Source: Brachycybe producta
Taxonomy: Eukaryota; Arthropoda; Diplopoda; Playtdesmida; Andrognathidae
Assembly: GCA_036925085.1 (NCBI GenBank)
Contig: JAUPFP010000014.1
Location: 2,917,501 to 2,981,500 of the forward strand
Length of the DNA stretch: 64,000 nt
Reading direction: 5' to 3'
In this document: piece after piece, positions 34,196-44,812 of the stretch
Position numbering within the stretch: the first letter of the stretch is position 1
How the letters are laid out: each line of letters begins with the position of its first letter
The notes under the pieces: model-generated
The model's input: only the letters and a program-made list of their open reading frames with translations
Database searches by the model: none
What the model was told of the DNA's origin: nothing
Made by a program: the position numbers and the translations under genes

Positions 34196-35285
34196 CCTTA
34201 AGTTTCAAAACATTTCAGATGAGTACTTCCGGTTTTTTGAGATTTTTTTTAGCTATATTTCATCAAATGATTTAGGTTTTTTTTAAATGTAAATTGAGCT
34301 TTTTTAGTGGAAACTCGAAGACTAGAAGAGGCATTCAATGGCTTGAAACATAAATTAGCAAAGAATATTTTTCCAATATTGCACCACAAATGTAAACACG
34401 TTTGAAATCTAAGTCGCTGATAAATGTTGGCATATGCGTATAAGTTTCACGGTTACAAGAGGCTCTTGAGGGCCACCCAATGTTGAGAAGTTCCCACGTG
34501 CTTCACAGTTTCTATATGCTTAGGAGGGTTTCTTCGTTTTGAGAGGTTCCAGGTGGCTACCCAGTTCCTATAGAGACTTCCGGGGTTCCGAAAAGCTCCT
34601 GCGAACTACTTTTATTCAATGAAAAAAAGAATTGGGGGCACGTGTCGCTTCCGGGTGTCCCCCGTTCTCGGCTCGGTGACGTCACTCGGACGTCCTACGT
34701 GGTATCCAAATATAAGCACATTTAAAATGTATTCTGGTGGTAAACAAAAAAATTATGACAATCGTATCGGATGATGCAATAAGGTCACCTAATGCCAACA
34801 CTTGGACACAAGATTAAAATATTTCGCATAATATGAACAATTCTAACGCAATTTTATAATCTTCTAATTTACTTTAAAAATTATTGTAAAATACTCACGA
34901 AAATGAAAAACGCCGTTGATTTCAGACGTGAAAATGCGAAATTAACAACTATAAAAAAAACAACATCTTCGTCACAGCCACGTTTTTAGTAGAAATCGTG
35001 ATGGTCGCCATCTTAGATTTTATTAGAAGCGCCGCATTTAAGAAATTTTATAAATTTTATAAGAAAATCTGCAATAGCGACACATGCTATTATTCGTAAC
35101 ATATAAATTTTCATAAAATTTTTATTTTATATTTAATATTGTTATTCTATGTTAATAAAAACAAATTATGAGATGAAACTATTATTTAGTAGTCTCGAGC
35201 AATTATCACAATCTATTCACTAATCGATGTCTCGAATCTGATCGATATTTTTAAACGAATCGATCCTTCATTCCCAATTTGCGAA

Positions 35286-35508
35286 ACTAGCGTTAGCCCA
35301 TTAGTATTAGCAGAGCGCATGCGTATTGCCATCTTATCGGTTTTTATAGGATTTTATATAGGTTTCCTATAGTGAACGTCTCATCGGCAGTTTCCATTGG
35401 TGATCAATAGATGGCGCTGCTAACGCAAATCTGCAATCACTTTTCTATATAAAACGATAAGATGGCAATACGCATGCGCTCTGCTAATACTAATGGGCTA
35501 ACGCTAGT
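35286..35508. mobile_element. MULE-like palindromic element with 9-bp target duplication
   Basis: Perfect 54-bp inverted arms (35286-35339 and 35455-35508, beginning ACTAGCGTTAGCCCATTAG) enclose about 115 bp. The 9-bp ATTTGCGAA lies directly on both sides (35277-35285 and 35509-35517). Long inverted repeats with 9-bp duplications fit Mutator-like elements. The arms' identity implies recent insertion or ongoing conversion. It sits about 50 bp upstream of the RPL18A start. Confidence 0.88.
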
Positions 35509-35560
35509 ATTTGCGAATCCCAAATTTATTTAATTCTGGTTGTTGGCTTCATTTACAACA

Positions 35561-37026
35561 ATGAAGTTCCGTGGAAAGGTAAATTTTCAGTGTTGAAATT
35601 GAACGTTTTCTGTGTTCTTCTTTATGGAAACACAACTCCAATACATAAATAACTCATAATAGAAGATATTTCTTCATGAAATATGCTTAAAACGAGTAAA
35701 ATGTTAGGTTTTTGTACACGTGGTGCTTCAGCGCCATGTTGGTACCTCGTGCTCGTTGAAAGGTGAAGAAGCAGATTTTTGCTCGTGTCAATTCCGTAGT
35801 AATCAAAACTCGTTTTGCGCCTATGCAAAAATCTGCTTCTTGACGCCGCCTAAAAGAAAATGTTTCTGAAAAAACTATTAGAAGGTTGTTTATGATGAAA
35901 TTTAAGAAAGATTTTAAATATTTTTTTAAAAAAGAAGAGTAAATGAAGATTAGGTAATTTTTATCACGATATCTTTCAAAATAAACTTTTTATGGCAATT
36001 TTATCTAAATATAATTTGCGAAAAGCAGTTTCAAACTGCCATAAAACGTTTATTTTGAACTATATCGTAATCATTTCAAACACGAACCGAAACAGTTTGT
36101 TTAAATTTATTAAAAACATTTCAACTTAAAATTTTTGCTCTTAAGCTTCTAGAATACAACATCGTGGGCCGTAAACTTCCCACGGAAAAGCTTAAGAAAC
36201 CACCGTTGTATCGTATGCGTATCTTCGCTCCGGATATAATCGTAGCGAGATCACGTTTTTGGTATTTCGTCAAGATGCTTAAGAAGTTGAAGAAGACGAA
36301 CGGCGAAATCGTCTCTTGTCAGAGAGTAACGAAACACCTTTCAATTTTATCAAATGTTTTGTATTAACTATTTTTTTCCCTTTCTAATCCTATAGATCTT
36401 CGAGAAGAGTCCTCGGAAGATAAAGAATTTTGGAATCTGGCTGAGATACGACTCTCGTAGTGGAACTCACAACATGTACAGAGAGTACCGTGATATGTCG
36501 ACTGCAGGAGCCGTAACTCAATGCTGTACAATTCTTACAATAGGCGGAATGATGTGTAAAGAACGAAACTTAACGATTTTTTGTTCCGTTTTTATGAAAC
36601 ACAGATCGTGATATGGGAGCACGTCATCGTGCGCGAGCTCACTCCATTCAGATAATGAGAGTTGAAGAGATCGAACCGGCTAAGTGCAGACGTCCGCACA
36701 TCAAACAGTTCCACGTAAGTTACGGTACTGTCAATCATTTGCACTGAAATTCGCCATTCGTACTCATGCCAGGGTACGAAAGGTTTTGAAGTGCTTACAT
36801 TAATACGGCTTCTTGTCGCCGACGTGAGCTGAAAAATGGCTCACGCCGTGAATATCAAGCATAGCTACATTAAGAAGAAAAACCAAGTTTGTCTTATTGT
36901 TTCATTTGATTCTATCTTTTGTCATTATTACAGGACAAGGACATCAAGTTCCCATTGCCGTGTCGCGTCGTTCAACAGCTCAACAGACCTCGTTTCACTA
37001 CGAAGAGACCCAACACCAATTTCTAA
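35561..37026 (+). CDS. RPL18A: 60S ribosomal protein L18a (eL20)
   Basis: eL20 is a cytosolic large-subunit protein. Exon 1 is tiny (MKFRGK, from 35561); the second starts near 36146 ([55 protein letters not shown]); the next gives [20 protein letters not shown] and [11 protein letters not shown]; then [20 protein letters not shown]; the last exon (36933-37026) gives [13 protein letters not shown] to [13 protein letters not shown]. Length is as usual (about 176 residues). Intron 1 contains a degenerate FB1 element (35880-36145). The intron before the last exon contains a probable H/ACA snoRNA at 36741-36872. The MULE-like palindrome lies just upstream. Confidence 0.96.
35880..36145. mobile_element. 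Degenerate foldback MITE FB1 in RPL18A intron 1
   Basis: The inner arms are clear and inverted (ATATCTTTCAAAATAAACTT and ATAAAACGTTTATTTTGAAC), while the outer CTAGAAGGGT arms are eroded. Confidence 0.6.
36741..36872 (+). ncRNA. Probable H/ACA snoRNA in RPL18A intron
   Basis: The sequence folds as hairpin-hinge-hairpin-tail over 132 nt. Hairpin 1 has a basal stem GCACT/AGTGC (36741-36745 with 36790-36794) and an upper stem TTCGTAC/GTACGAA. The hinge ACATTA (36797-36802) fits ANANNA. Hairpin 2 has a basal stem GGCT..CTTG/CAAG..AGCT and an upper stem CGTGAGC/GCTCACG. An ACA at 36867-36869 is followed by three bases. It ends about 60 nt before the 3' splice site. Human RPL18A hosts SNORA68, so the location is expected. 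The pocket-to-ACA spacing in hairpin 2 seems longer than usual, and I could not identify the target. Confidence 0.62.
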
Positions 37027-37218
37027 ATGTGTTGTTTTCGAGTGTAATTTACTTTGTAAACGATTCGAGAATAAAAATGACTAGAACGAACTCTTTGAAT
37101 TCACCTTTTTATGGTTTCAATATTGTTTAATCAACGTGCATAACGGCGGTTTACCCTTCTGGTTTCAAAATTTATTAATATGGTTTATGAACAGCTGATT
37201 TTCTAAAAAAAACTACAA

Positions 37219-37522
37219 CTTAACTATTTCTTGTTTCGTATTTACGAAACAGATTGCACGTCATCGTGCACAAGCTCACTCCATTCAGATAATGAGTTGA
37301 AGAGATCCAACCGGCTAAATACAGGCACATCAAACAGTTCCACGTAAGTTACGGTACTATCAACCATTTGCATTGAAATTCGCCATTCATACTTATGCCA
37401 GGGTACGAATGGTTTTGAAGTGCATACATTAAATTTAATAAAAACACTGCTTCTTGTCGCCGACGTGAGCTCAAAAAATGGCTCACGCCGTGAATTTCAA
37501 GCATAGCTACATGAAAAACCAA
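37219..37522 (+). pseudogene. Decayed tandem duplicate of RPL18A exon-intron segment
   Basis: The stretch aligns with 36568-36887: end of an intron, one exon ([11 protein letters not shown] region), and most of the snoRNA-bearing intron. The exon copy has lost the DMGARH start, several codons and its frame (ATAATGAGTTGAAGAG), so it is not coding. Retained intron sequence means it arose by DNA duplication, not by retroposition. The snoRNA part (37370-37514) keeps both hairpins, the ACATTA hinge and an ACA box, but has a lengthened hinge. Confidence 0.85.
37370..37514 (+). ncRNA. Possible second H/ACA snoRNA copy in the RPL18A duplicate
   Basis: Hairpin 2 is nearly identical to 36807-36866. 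The basal stem of hairpin 1 is kept through a G-U pair (GCATT/AGTGC), though the upper stem has one mismatch. ACATTA and a terminal ACA are kept. The hinge has gained about 20 AT-rich bases. Whether it is transcribed is unknown, since the host exon is broken. Confidence 0.35.
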
Positions 37523-37529
37523 TGCCTTT

Positions 37530-37745
37530 TTGTACCTCAATCACTTAACAGTATTTTAATGGCGTCATCTTTAAAAAAACTTTTTATAGGCAAAAAATTG
37601 GGCTATTTTGCAAGATATCAACATGAAAATATCCTTAAGTGATCAATGTAACCCTTCTAGTTTCTGAAACACATTCAAGTTTCTCCTCATTCTGTACCCT
37701 AAAGACGAAATAATTGGAGTTATGTACAAAAAAACATGATCTTTC
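37530..37745. mobile_element. Foldback MITE FB1 downstream of RPL18A
   Basis: Left arm truncated (CTCAATCACTTAACAGTATT, AAAAAAACTTTTTATAGG). Right arm complete: AAGATATCAACATGAAAATA, CTTAAGTGATCAATGTAACC, TTCTAGTTTCTGAAACAC and an outer CTAAAGACGAAATAATTGG. Confidence 0.7.
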
Positions 37746-37834
37746 GTTTTAAACATTTGTTTTAATAATAATTAAATCTGTTGACTATCATTTCATTAAA
37801 TTTGGCAAAAACGGGACTTCATTGAACGATGATG

Positions 37835-40800
37835 CTAAAAATTGCGCATTAACGGATGAGACAAACAATAACCTCCATTCTTAAAGATCGCATCCGCTAT
37901 TTTCATATAATTTAAATCATTCGATGCATATTCTCCTGTGAAACATACACACAAAAAAAAGGAACGGCAAATAAATTAATACCTTCGTCAATGTCATTGC
38001 AAATTTACCGTCTTCGATCTCTTGAACGTTCCGTTTCACACGTGCCATTGCCTCTTGCGTGAACAACTGAGCCATTAGAAGCTGAAAACACATTGAAATT
38101 TGTATTTTAAGTATATACACTGTAAATTAACGAAGAAGTTTCTGATACCTCTTGATCGCTGTTTCGAAGACCAATGCAGTAAGACCTCGAAGCTCTACTC
38201 AAACAAGCTGTCATCGCGTAAATATCAATAGCACAATCGGCTAATCGTTTTAACATAATCTGATGGTCAGCTATTTTCTGAAAACAACCAATTTCTTATT
38301 CAGATGCTTTCTAAAACAAAGAACTTCAAAAAATAAGTCGTACTTTTCCATAATGTTCCAACGCCAGTTCAACTCCATATTGTAACCTCAAAGTAGAATA
38401 TTCGAGAAAGTCTGCACTATGCTGAGATAAATCATCAGAAAATAAGCAAAAATAAACTACCAAAACAGTTAAGAATTACACTTAATCTTTAAAATGCTTT
38501 CGGCATAAATCTAAATTGAGTTCCTCAGCTTTATAAAAGCAACTATTGAAACTAGAAAAGTAAAAAAAAAAATTAAAATTATTTTAATAACGATATCTTC
38601 AAAAATAAACGTTTTACTAAATGACTTTTCGCTTTAAATTAGAAAATTAGACATGAAATTATCTCGTCCATTCAAACTTAAGTAAAATTCACTGGATTCT
38701 TTTACCCTTCTAGTTTCAAATTTAGTAAAGTTCATTCTAAAGGCTGAAGGATCTCAATTCCTGCGTCTAGGAATCAAAAGTCACTCAGGTTACGTCATAA
38801 TCAAGTAATAAATAACTTGCCATTAGTGAAGGATGAATATGACCTTTAAGGTCCATCCATAGTTTCGGATTGTCCGATTTATTCGCTCTTCTGTTCCATC
38901 CGGTACGAAACACGAAAGTAGGATTCTGAAGAGGACTCCTAAGTTTTCTAACCGTTTCCACTAACTCTTTCCCAGCGTGTTGACATCCCATAAGAGCAAT
39001 GAACATTCGAAGGATTTCGTTTGTACCCTTCAAATTCGCACGCAAAATAAATTTACTAATTCAAAGAATTTTCGATCTGTTAGGAATCAATAAAAAAAAA
39101 AACCTCGAAGATCATCATGATCCTAGAATCTCTAAGAAGCCTTTCGAAGGGCATTTCCTTCATGTAACCGAGACCTCCAAGGATCTGTAACATTTCACTA
39201 ACGCAGTACCAAACAGCTTCGGAACTGAAAACTTTTACGATAGCAGCTTCAACTGCACAATCGGCGTTCTCTTGAGAGTCGATTAATCCTGTCGTCAAAT
39301 ACGACATACTTTCCATTGCGTAGATCAAAAGAGAAATCCTTGCAAATTTTTCCTGAAGAATGAGAAAGATGAAGAGCAGATTTTCAAACGCTGTTTATTC
39401 TACTTTTAAACAACAACAATAAACAGAAATTGAACGTGTTTTATAGAAACTAGAAGTGTAGCCGGATCATTTAGTGTTTTATGTTGATGTCTTTCAAAAT
39501 TAACCTTTTGAGCTACCCGTCTAGTTTCTAAAACACTTTCTAGTTGCTCTTCATCGACCACTTTATAACCTCACCTTGATCAATGTAAAATCCTTTAATG
39601 GTTTATCAAATTGAGTCCTGTTGATAGCATGTTCCGTGGCAATACCTTTTTTGTGTTAAAAAAAAACATTGGCGAGTTACAAAATGGATATCCCGTTTCC
39701 GTCTTTGTACCCATTAGATATTTTAAGCATCCGGCGCCAGAACTTCCCATTGAAAAACGGCCACTGTTCAAGATATTCATCGCCAACTATTAAACAAATT
39801 AAATACGGCTCTTAACAAGCTACTTTTAAGCGTTGTACGAAATTCGATAACCTTAAAACCACCTCCTACTTCACCGATAACGTTTTCAATTGGAACAGGA
39901 GTGTTTTCGAAATGAACTTCGCAGGCTATCATAAAAATGACAAAAGTTTAATAAACTTCACACATTTAGAACCGTTTCCTCCTACTGTTTGAGCCACGGA
40001 TTCCTAATTTATCTTCCGGTGGTCCGTTTGTTACCCCTCCAAAGTTCCTTTCGACAATAAAAGCCGTTATTTTATCCTTAATTTCATTCTGAATTATCGA
40101 AAAAACGATAAATCATCACATTAGTAAACATTTCAAGTTTTACAACCTTTTCTTCGACTTTCGTTTTAGCAAAAACGGTAAAAACATCTGCAATTCCACC
40201 GTTAGAAATCCAGATTTTGCTTCCGTTCAGCAAAAACGTTTTTCCATCTTCACTCAAAGTCGCTCTGGACTGAATTGAAGCCGCATCTGAACCACTAGAA
40301 TTGATTTAAAGTATTAAAAAAACCTAAGCTTTTGACCAGAATTAACTGTATAAAATGAAAACCTCGAAGGTTCGGTAAGACAGAAAGCAGCAATGTGTTC
40401 TCCTGTTGCCAATTTAGGCAAATATTTCTGTTTCTGTTGGTCGGTACCGGCGATAAGGATTCCCTGAATTACAAATTGAATGTCCGTGAATGTCGGAAAG
40501 GTTTATATGGTTCATTTAAGTGTGTTACCTTGAGGCCAATAGCTTGGTGAGCTGCTAAAGTGACTGCTATGCCACCATCTAGAGCTGTAACTTCACCGAT
40601 TCGAGCGTATTCTGTTGCACTTAGACCCAATCCACCGTATTCCGTAGGAATCTGTTGTCCGAATAGACCCAGTTCTTTCAAAGTGTTCAATATTGCATCA
40701 GAGATCTTTCCGTCTCGATCGATTGTCTTAGAATCAACTGTCATCAAGTTTTACAAGAACTTTATTAGGTTTAGAATTCATCTAAAATCTGTTTTGGTCA

Positions 40801-41484
40801 TGTTTTTATGATTCTCGTTGGTGTATTCTAGATTTAGGTTAGTGTCCTTATTATTTTCGTTGTTTTCGGTTGAGTTTTGGAAAGCTTCTTGTTATACTAC
40901 ACACACGAATTATGTTTAGAATTCGGTTATTCTTTCGATTAGCAGCAGCGTAGCCTCTCTCTTAGTATAGATAGAGGCTATACGTGGGTGCAAATCGAAC
41001 GACTATCCTAGAATTCAATCAACTAAATTAATTAACCATCTTCTCTGAAGAACTTTTCAATCGGTTCAACCATTTCCTGCAGCGTTTGCAACTGTTCTCT
41101 GTCTAGAACCTCGGGAAACGATAACACATCCTGCAAATAACAAACAAAGACAAATATTAGCTTAAGCTCAATATAATTTGCATGAACACTGGAAAATCCA
41201 GGCTCTACTAAACGATCACTAACTGTATCAAACCGGCCCAGAAATAAGTTTTTTGCGAACGGTTCTTTTCGAATTTTCCTTATCGGACCCACTTCACCGC
41301 TTGTGCCGGCATGTGTTACTTCTTTTGAATCGGTGGCATAACTTTTTGATTGGTTTTTCGCAACAAAATCGATGCATTTCGCGCCGTCCGTCGGTCCAAC
41401 ACCAGGAGAAACTAAACGATAAGCTAACTTTCCGATTTTTGGCCGAAATAAACGACTTGTAGCTCGATTTACGTTGTAAATCAT
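37835..41484 (-). CDS. ACAD9: Acyl-CoA dehydrogenase family member 9
   Basis: ACAD9 is a mitochondrial flavoprotein that works in complex I assembly and has long-chain acyl-CoA dehydrogenase activity. The start at 41484 ([18 protein letters not shown]) begins a basic presequence; earlier codons in the frame lack ATG. After [13 protein letters not shown] come [148 protein letters not shown] and [16 protein letters not shown], which keeps the catalytic Glu. The C-terminal domain shared with VLCAD ends with a HPLMRNF-like tail, like the HPL near the family's end. Two FB1 elements lie in introns. It is convergent with RPL18A. Confidence 0.95.
38505..38770. mobile_element. Foldback MITE FB1 in an ACAD9 intron
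   Basis: Inverted outer arms (ATTGAGTTCCTCAGCTTTAT and AAGGCTGAAGGATCTCAAT) and the inner TTGAAACTAGAAAAG/CCCTTCTAGTTTCAAA arms are visible. The outer arm differs from the commoner TATTCTG type, suggesting a subfamily. Confidence 0.65.
39430..39560. mobile_element. Short foldback FB1 element in an ACAD9 intron
   Basis: It is an internally deleted copy: TTTTATAGAAACTAGAAGTG on the left and GAGCTACCCGTCTAGTTTCT on the right, with little between. Confidence 0.65.
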
Positions 41485-41707
41485 TGCTAAATCGCTTAAC
41501 AAACGTATAAGCCACAAATATATACGCACAAAAAAGCTCAAAAATAACGTTAAAAATTAAATTAAACAATTACGCTGACAAAAACATTAAAAATTGCACA
41601 AAAAAAAAAAAAGATAACACGACATAGCAAAGCGATTAGCGCGGCCACACAGCGACAACAGCGCTACCTAACGTCAACTATGCTAATTAGGATCATTAAA
41701 AACTAGA

Positions 41708-41720
41708 GTGCCATCTATTG
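41708..41720 (-). promoter_or_regulatory. CTCF-like motif upstream of ACAD9
   Basis: GTGCCATCTATTG is a near match to the GCGCCATCTATTG form inside the MULE-like element (35405-35420). It is one of four related motifs upstream of genes in the window. Confidence 0.3.
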
Positions 41721-41858
41721 AATAATACACCAACCAGATCATTGACAACGAGAGCATCGTGTCGTGACAAATACAGAAACTAAATTGTCGTTGACAAGAG
41801 CGCCTTTTCGTGTCAAATACGAGTACTAAACTGTCACCGAGGCCTTCGACCTAGCGCC

Positions 41859-41972
41859 GTACTTCAATAGCAAGTTGTAACGCCAGATGGCGTTACATCT
41901 TGCTATTGAAGTACACGCAGTTTTCACGTTTTTCTTAGTAGATACTAAGAAAAACGTGAAAACTGCGTGTAC
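41859..41972. repeat. Two adjacent long palindromes
   Basis: Palindrome A, 41859-41914: arms GTACTTCAATAGCAAG plus TGTAACGCCA (27 bp, one mismatch) with loop GA. Palindrome B, 41911-41972: perfect 30-bp arms starting GTACACGCAGTTTTCACG, also with loop GA. The two share GTAC at 41911-41914. They lie 375-490 bp upstream of the ACAD9 start. No flanking duplication was found. Confidence 0.85.
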
Positions 41973-41996
41973 ATTAAGGCGGCAACTTAAATATAT

Positions 41997-42333
41997 TGAG
42001 AATTATATTAATAAAAATTATATATATATTAAGCCAGGTCTGTGGCTGTGTGTGTGTCACAAAAAACATTGAAGCACGTCGGAATTCATATAAATTTAAA
42101 TGAATAAATGAACCGCTTTTTTTTTCTCAAGGTCAACTATATGACCATGATATTAAATAGGAAAATGGGGGGGGGGGGGGCGGAAGGTTGGAAAGTGTAG
42201 AGGGGGAGAGAGAAACGTGGAGGGGGGAAACTGAAATTGAAATGAAAGGAGTAAAAAAAGGAAAAAACGACGCGCATGCGCACAATTGCCTGTGAATTTT
42301 GCTCCCGTCATTTATGACGGGTTACCCCACTAG
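41997..42333 (+). mobile_element. Helitron-like element, copy 3 (internally deleted)
   Basis: It shares the 5' part (TTAAGCCAGGTCTGTG, GAAGCACGTCGGAATT, GGTCAACTATATG) and the 3' hairpin with CTAG end followed by T. The stretch from after CGCGCATGCGCAC to the right end of the nested MITE is missing. The junction falls at a shared GCAC, consistent with a microhomology deletion; AATTGCCTGTG from the MITE remains, so this is not an empty site. Confidence 0.65.
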
Positions 42334-42429
42334 TAATAATATATTAAAGTTTGTTAGGGGGGAGGGTTTAACTATATACATACTATAACATTTTATAAGC
42401 GGCAATTGTAAAATATACAAAAAGTGTGT

Positions 42430-42725
42430 TTTAGAGAAGGCATTACGATAAAAAGAAACTAGAAGCGTAACTAAATCAATACTAGAATATTTTAATGATG
42501 TTCATATCTTTAAAATGTAAAATTTTGACAGCAATTTTAAAAGAAAGGTTTTCCTTTTTCCCTTAATCCAAAAAAAAAAAACTAGTCAAAACTATCATAA
42601 TCATTTTAAAGGTGTCAACATAAAAATACACTTAAGTGATTCAGTTGAATTTCTAGTTTCTAAAACATACTCAAGTTTCTTCCTAATGTTGTGCTTCTCG
42701 AAATTATAAGTCGTATGGAAACATA
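42430..42725. mobile_element. Foldback MITE FB1 upstream of ACAD9
   Basis: AAAGAAACTAGAAGCGTAAC and its inverted TTGAATTTCTAGTTTCTAAA, with inner ATCATTTTAAAGGTGTCAAC. The whole element is present. Confidence 0.7.
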
Positions 42726-42870
42726 TACAAAGTTAACTAGTGTTAATAATAACGTTTTTGGCTGCAAAATGAGTTCAATTAAATTATATGAAAATTAACA
42801 AACAACGAATAAATGAATAAAATAAAACGAGTATTTTCTCACTTTGTTCTCAACTGAAACCTTTTTTTTT

Positions 42871-44812
42871 TCAAGCCCAAAAAATGTTATTTTCCGAATT
42901 CTGATGCTTTACTTTAGTTGCAAAAGCGTTCGTTGTGCGCATCCGGTTCGTATTCACCCCCAAATTCTTTTTAATCGACATATTTCCCATGTCTGAAATT
43001 AAAAGCAAAGAATATAGCGAACTTAAAACCAGAATATTTTTTTAACTTCTAACTTTACCATCGATGACCACCTTATCTTCGTCATCAAAATCTGTACTTT
43101 TTTGAGCATCGATCTCGGAAGAAGAAATGGACAAATCTTCGCTCGATGTTTCGGCAACCGTAAACTGACACGTATCAAACGACGTTGTACTCATTCTTCT
43201 CCAAGAACGTTTACCGCGTGATAGAGGAGGATTTCGATTTTCATATCCTCCGAAAGACGCGTCTGACGATGGAACTACAAACATGTTTCCAATGTCGGAC
43301 AAAGGAGTTGTAGTTTTCACATTAGGAGAATCTAGATCAACGGCACAACGATCTACGTTATAAGATAATCTTTGAAAAAATGGAGCCGATCGACGAGATT
43401 CCTTTGGGTTCAACTCTTTAAAGACGAAATCTAAAGGAGTCTTCTTTAAAGACGGTGTCTTCGGTTTACGTCCGGTCGAAGGGCGGACATTTCCAGAGCG
43501 ACTAACGGCCTTAATGGCTGTTTCGAACTTCTTTAAAGGAACTGGAGCTAAAACCTGTTATAAAAAATTATAAAAAAAATCGGTTTTATTCTTTTTACAT
43601 TTCCTAATGAAAAAACAGCTCATTACTCGAACTCTCCATTATTATTGCAATTTCAGAATTTTTGCTTCGAAAATACAGTATAACATGAGTTGAAAGAATG
43701 TTTCGCACTTTGAATCAAACTTAATTACTTTTGGAGGTTGTTGACTATTCTTCATCTGCTGTAAATTCTCATTCAACATCGTCTCCATTCTCAGTAAAAG
43801 TTCTTTTGATCTCGAAACATTTTCGTCGTCAGCAAGTTTAAAGTTTCTCTTGAGCGTCGTGTCCAACGTAGAAGTGAGGAACTCGTAAAACCGCTGATAC
43901 GAAACGTTCTCTCGTTCTTGTCTCAGTTTAGCTATTTCCGTCTTCAGAGATTGGATAGTTTCGTTCTTCTGTCGTATTAAAAGCAAACATTCGTTCAATA
44001 AGATGTTAAAAAGAATAGACAGTTTCAGAAACAAACTTCATGAATGATCGTCTCCAATTCGGCAATCTTGATCCGAGAATTCTCGTTGGTCGATGACTGA
44101 TCCAATTCATCAAGATTCTTCTGTACCAATTGGTTTTCAACTGCGAAACGAAACACAACTATCAAAAACATCTTAAAAACCACGAAATTGAATTATACTT
44201 TCGAATAAAAAGTTGTTCAAAGATGTTTGTATTGTCTTTTCAATATTTTCGTTCAGCACCAAGCATTTTTCGGATAGATCCTTGATGAGAAAGTTGAGAA
44301 CTGAGATTGAACTGCTTCAAAACGAAAAAAAAGAACCGTTGAAAACAAAATATAGTGACATAATCAGATACGATCGATCGTATAATACTTCTCGTCTTTT
44401 GTAATAGGTTCTTGAAACGATCTGTTCGCCTCATTATTCTTCTTATTCTTCGTAAAAAGAGACTCTTTTGACGTGTACATCTGATAAAGCTTTCGAACTG
44501 GAGATTGCTACGAAAAGATCAACAAGAAAATGTTAAATAATAATCGTTTTTTTCATTTTCGATCGTTCGATACCTGGCTATCTCTTGATAAGACCTGCTC
44601 CTGAGATCCCAATGACATCGAACTCGATTCCTGACGTTGTAACATTAACGATCCTTGACTAGAAGACGTCGGGTCGATCAGTTCCAGTCTGTTAGCGGTC
44701 CTTCGTCATAATTCAGTTTCATTTTTCTACATATGGGTTCTCTCATCATCATTTTTCAATAACCTTACCTTGAATTATGCTTAAATTTCGCTGCAGATTG
44801 ACTAGACAACAT
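42871..44812 (-). CDS. Unrecognised coiled-coil protein
   Basis: I do not recognise this gene. It starts at 44812 (MLSSQSAAKFKHNSR) and ends at 42871 after TNAFATKVKHQNSENNIFWA, with about eight exons and some 400 residues. The N-terminal third is Ser/Gln-rich (TSSSQGSLMLQRQESSSMS, SKESLFTKNKKNN). The middle is coiled coil (VLNENIEKTIQTSLNNF, NSRIKIAELETIIHEKNETI, LKTEIAKLRQERENVSYQRF, SKELLLRMETMLNENLQQMK). A basic Pro/Lys stretch follows (RKPKTPSLKKTPLDFVF), with several S/T-P sites, then a Ser/Asp-rich acidic patch. This layout would suit a chromosome, centrosome or meiotic scaffold; SQ-rich N-terminus plus coiled coil vaguely recalls Mer2/IHO1, but no motif supports that firmly. Confidence 0.7.

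Larger units (their letters stand above)
33364..35560. other. Divergent region between exportin-T and RPL18A
   Basis: It contains the repeats above and below. GTCGCCATCTTAG near 35007 resembles a YY1 site. GTGACGTCACTCGG at about 34677 is a CRE-type site. No coding is seen. Confidence 0.4.
41485..42870. other. Region between ACAD9 and the coiled-coil gene
   Basis: It is taken up by the palindromes, Helitron-like copy 3 and FB1 listed here. At 41740-41845 two loosely repeated segments (CGTGTCGTGACAAATAC... and CGTGTCAAATACGAGTACT) precede the palindromes. The last 150 bases may be 3'UTR of the coiled-coil gene. Confidence 0.4.
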
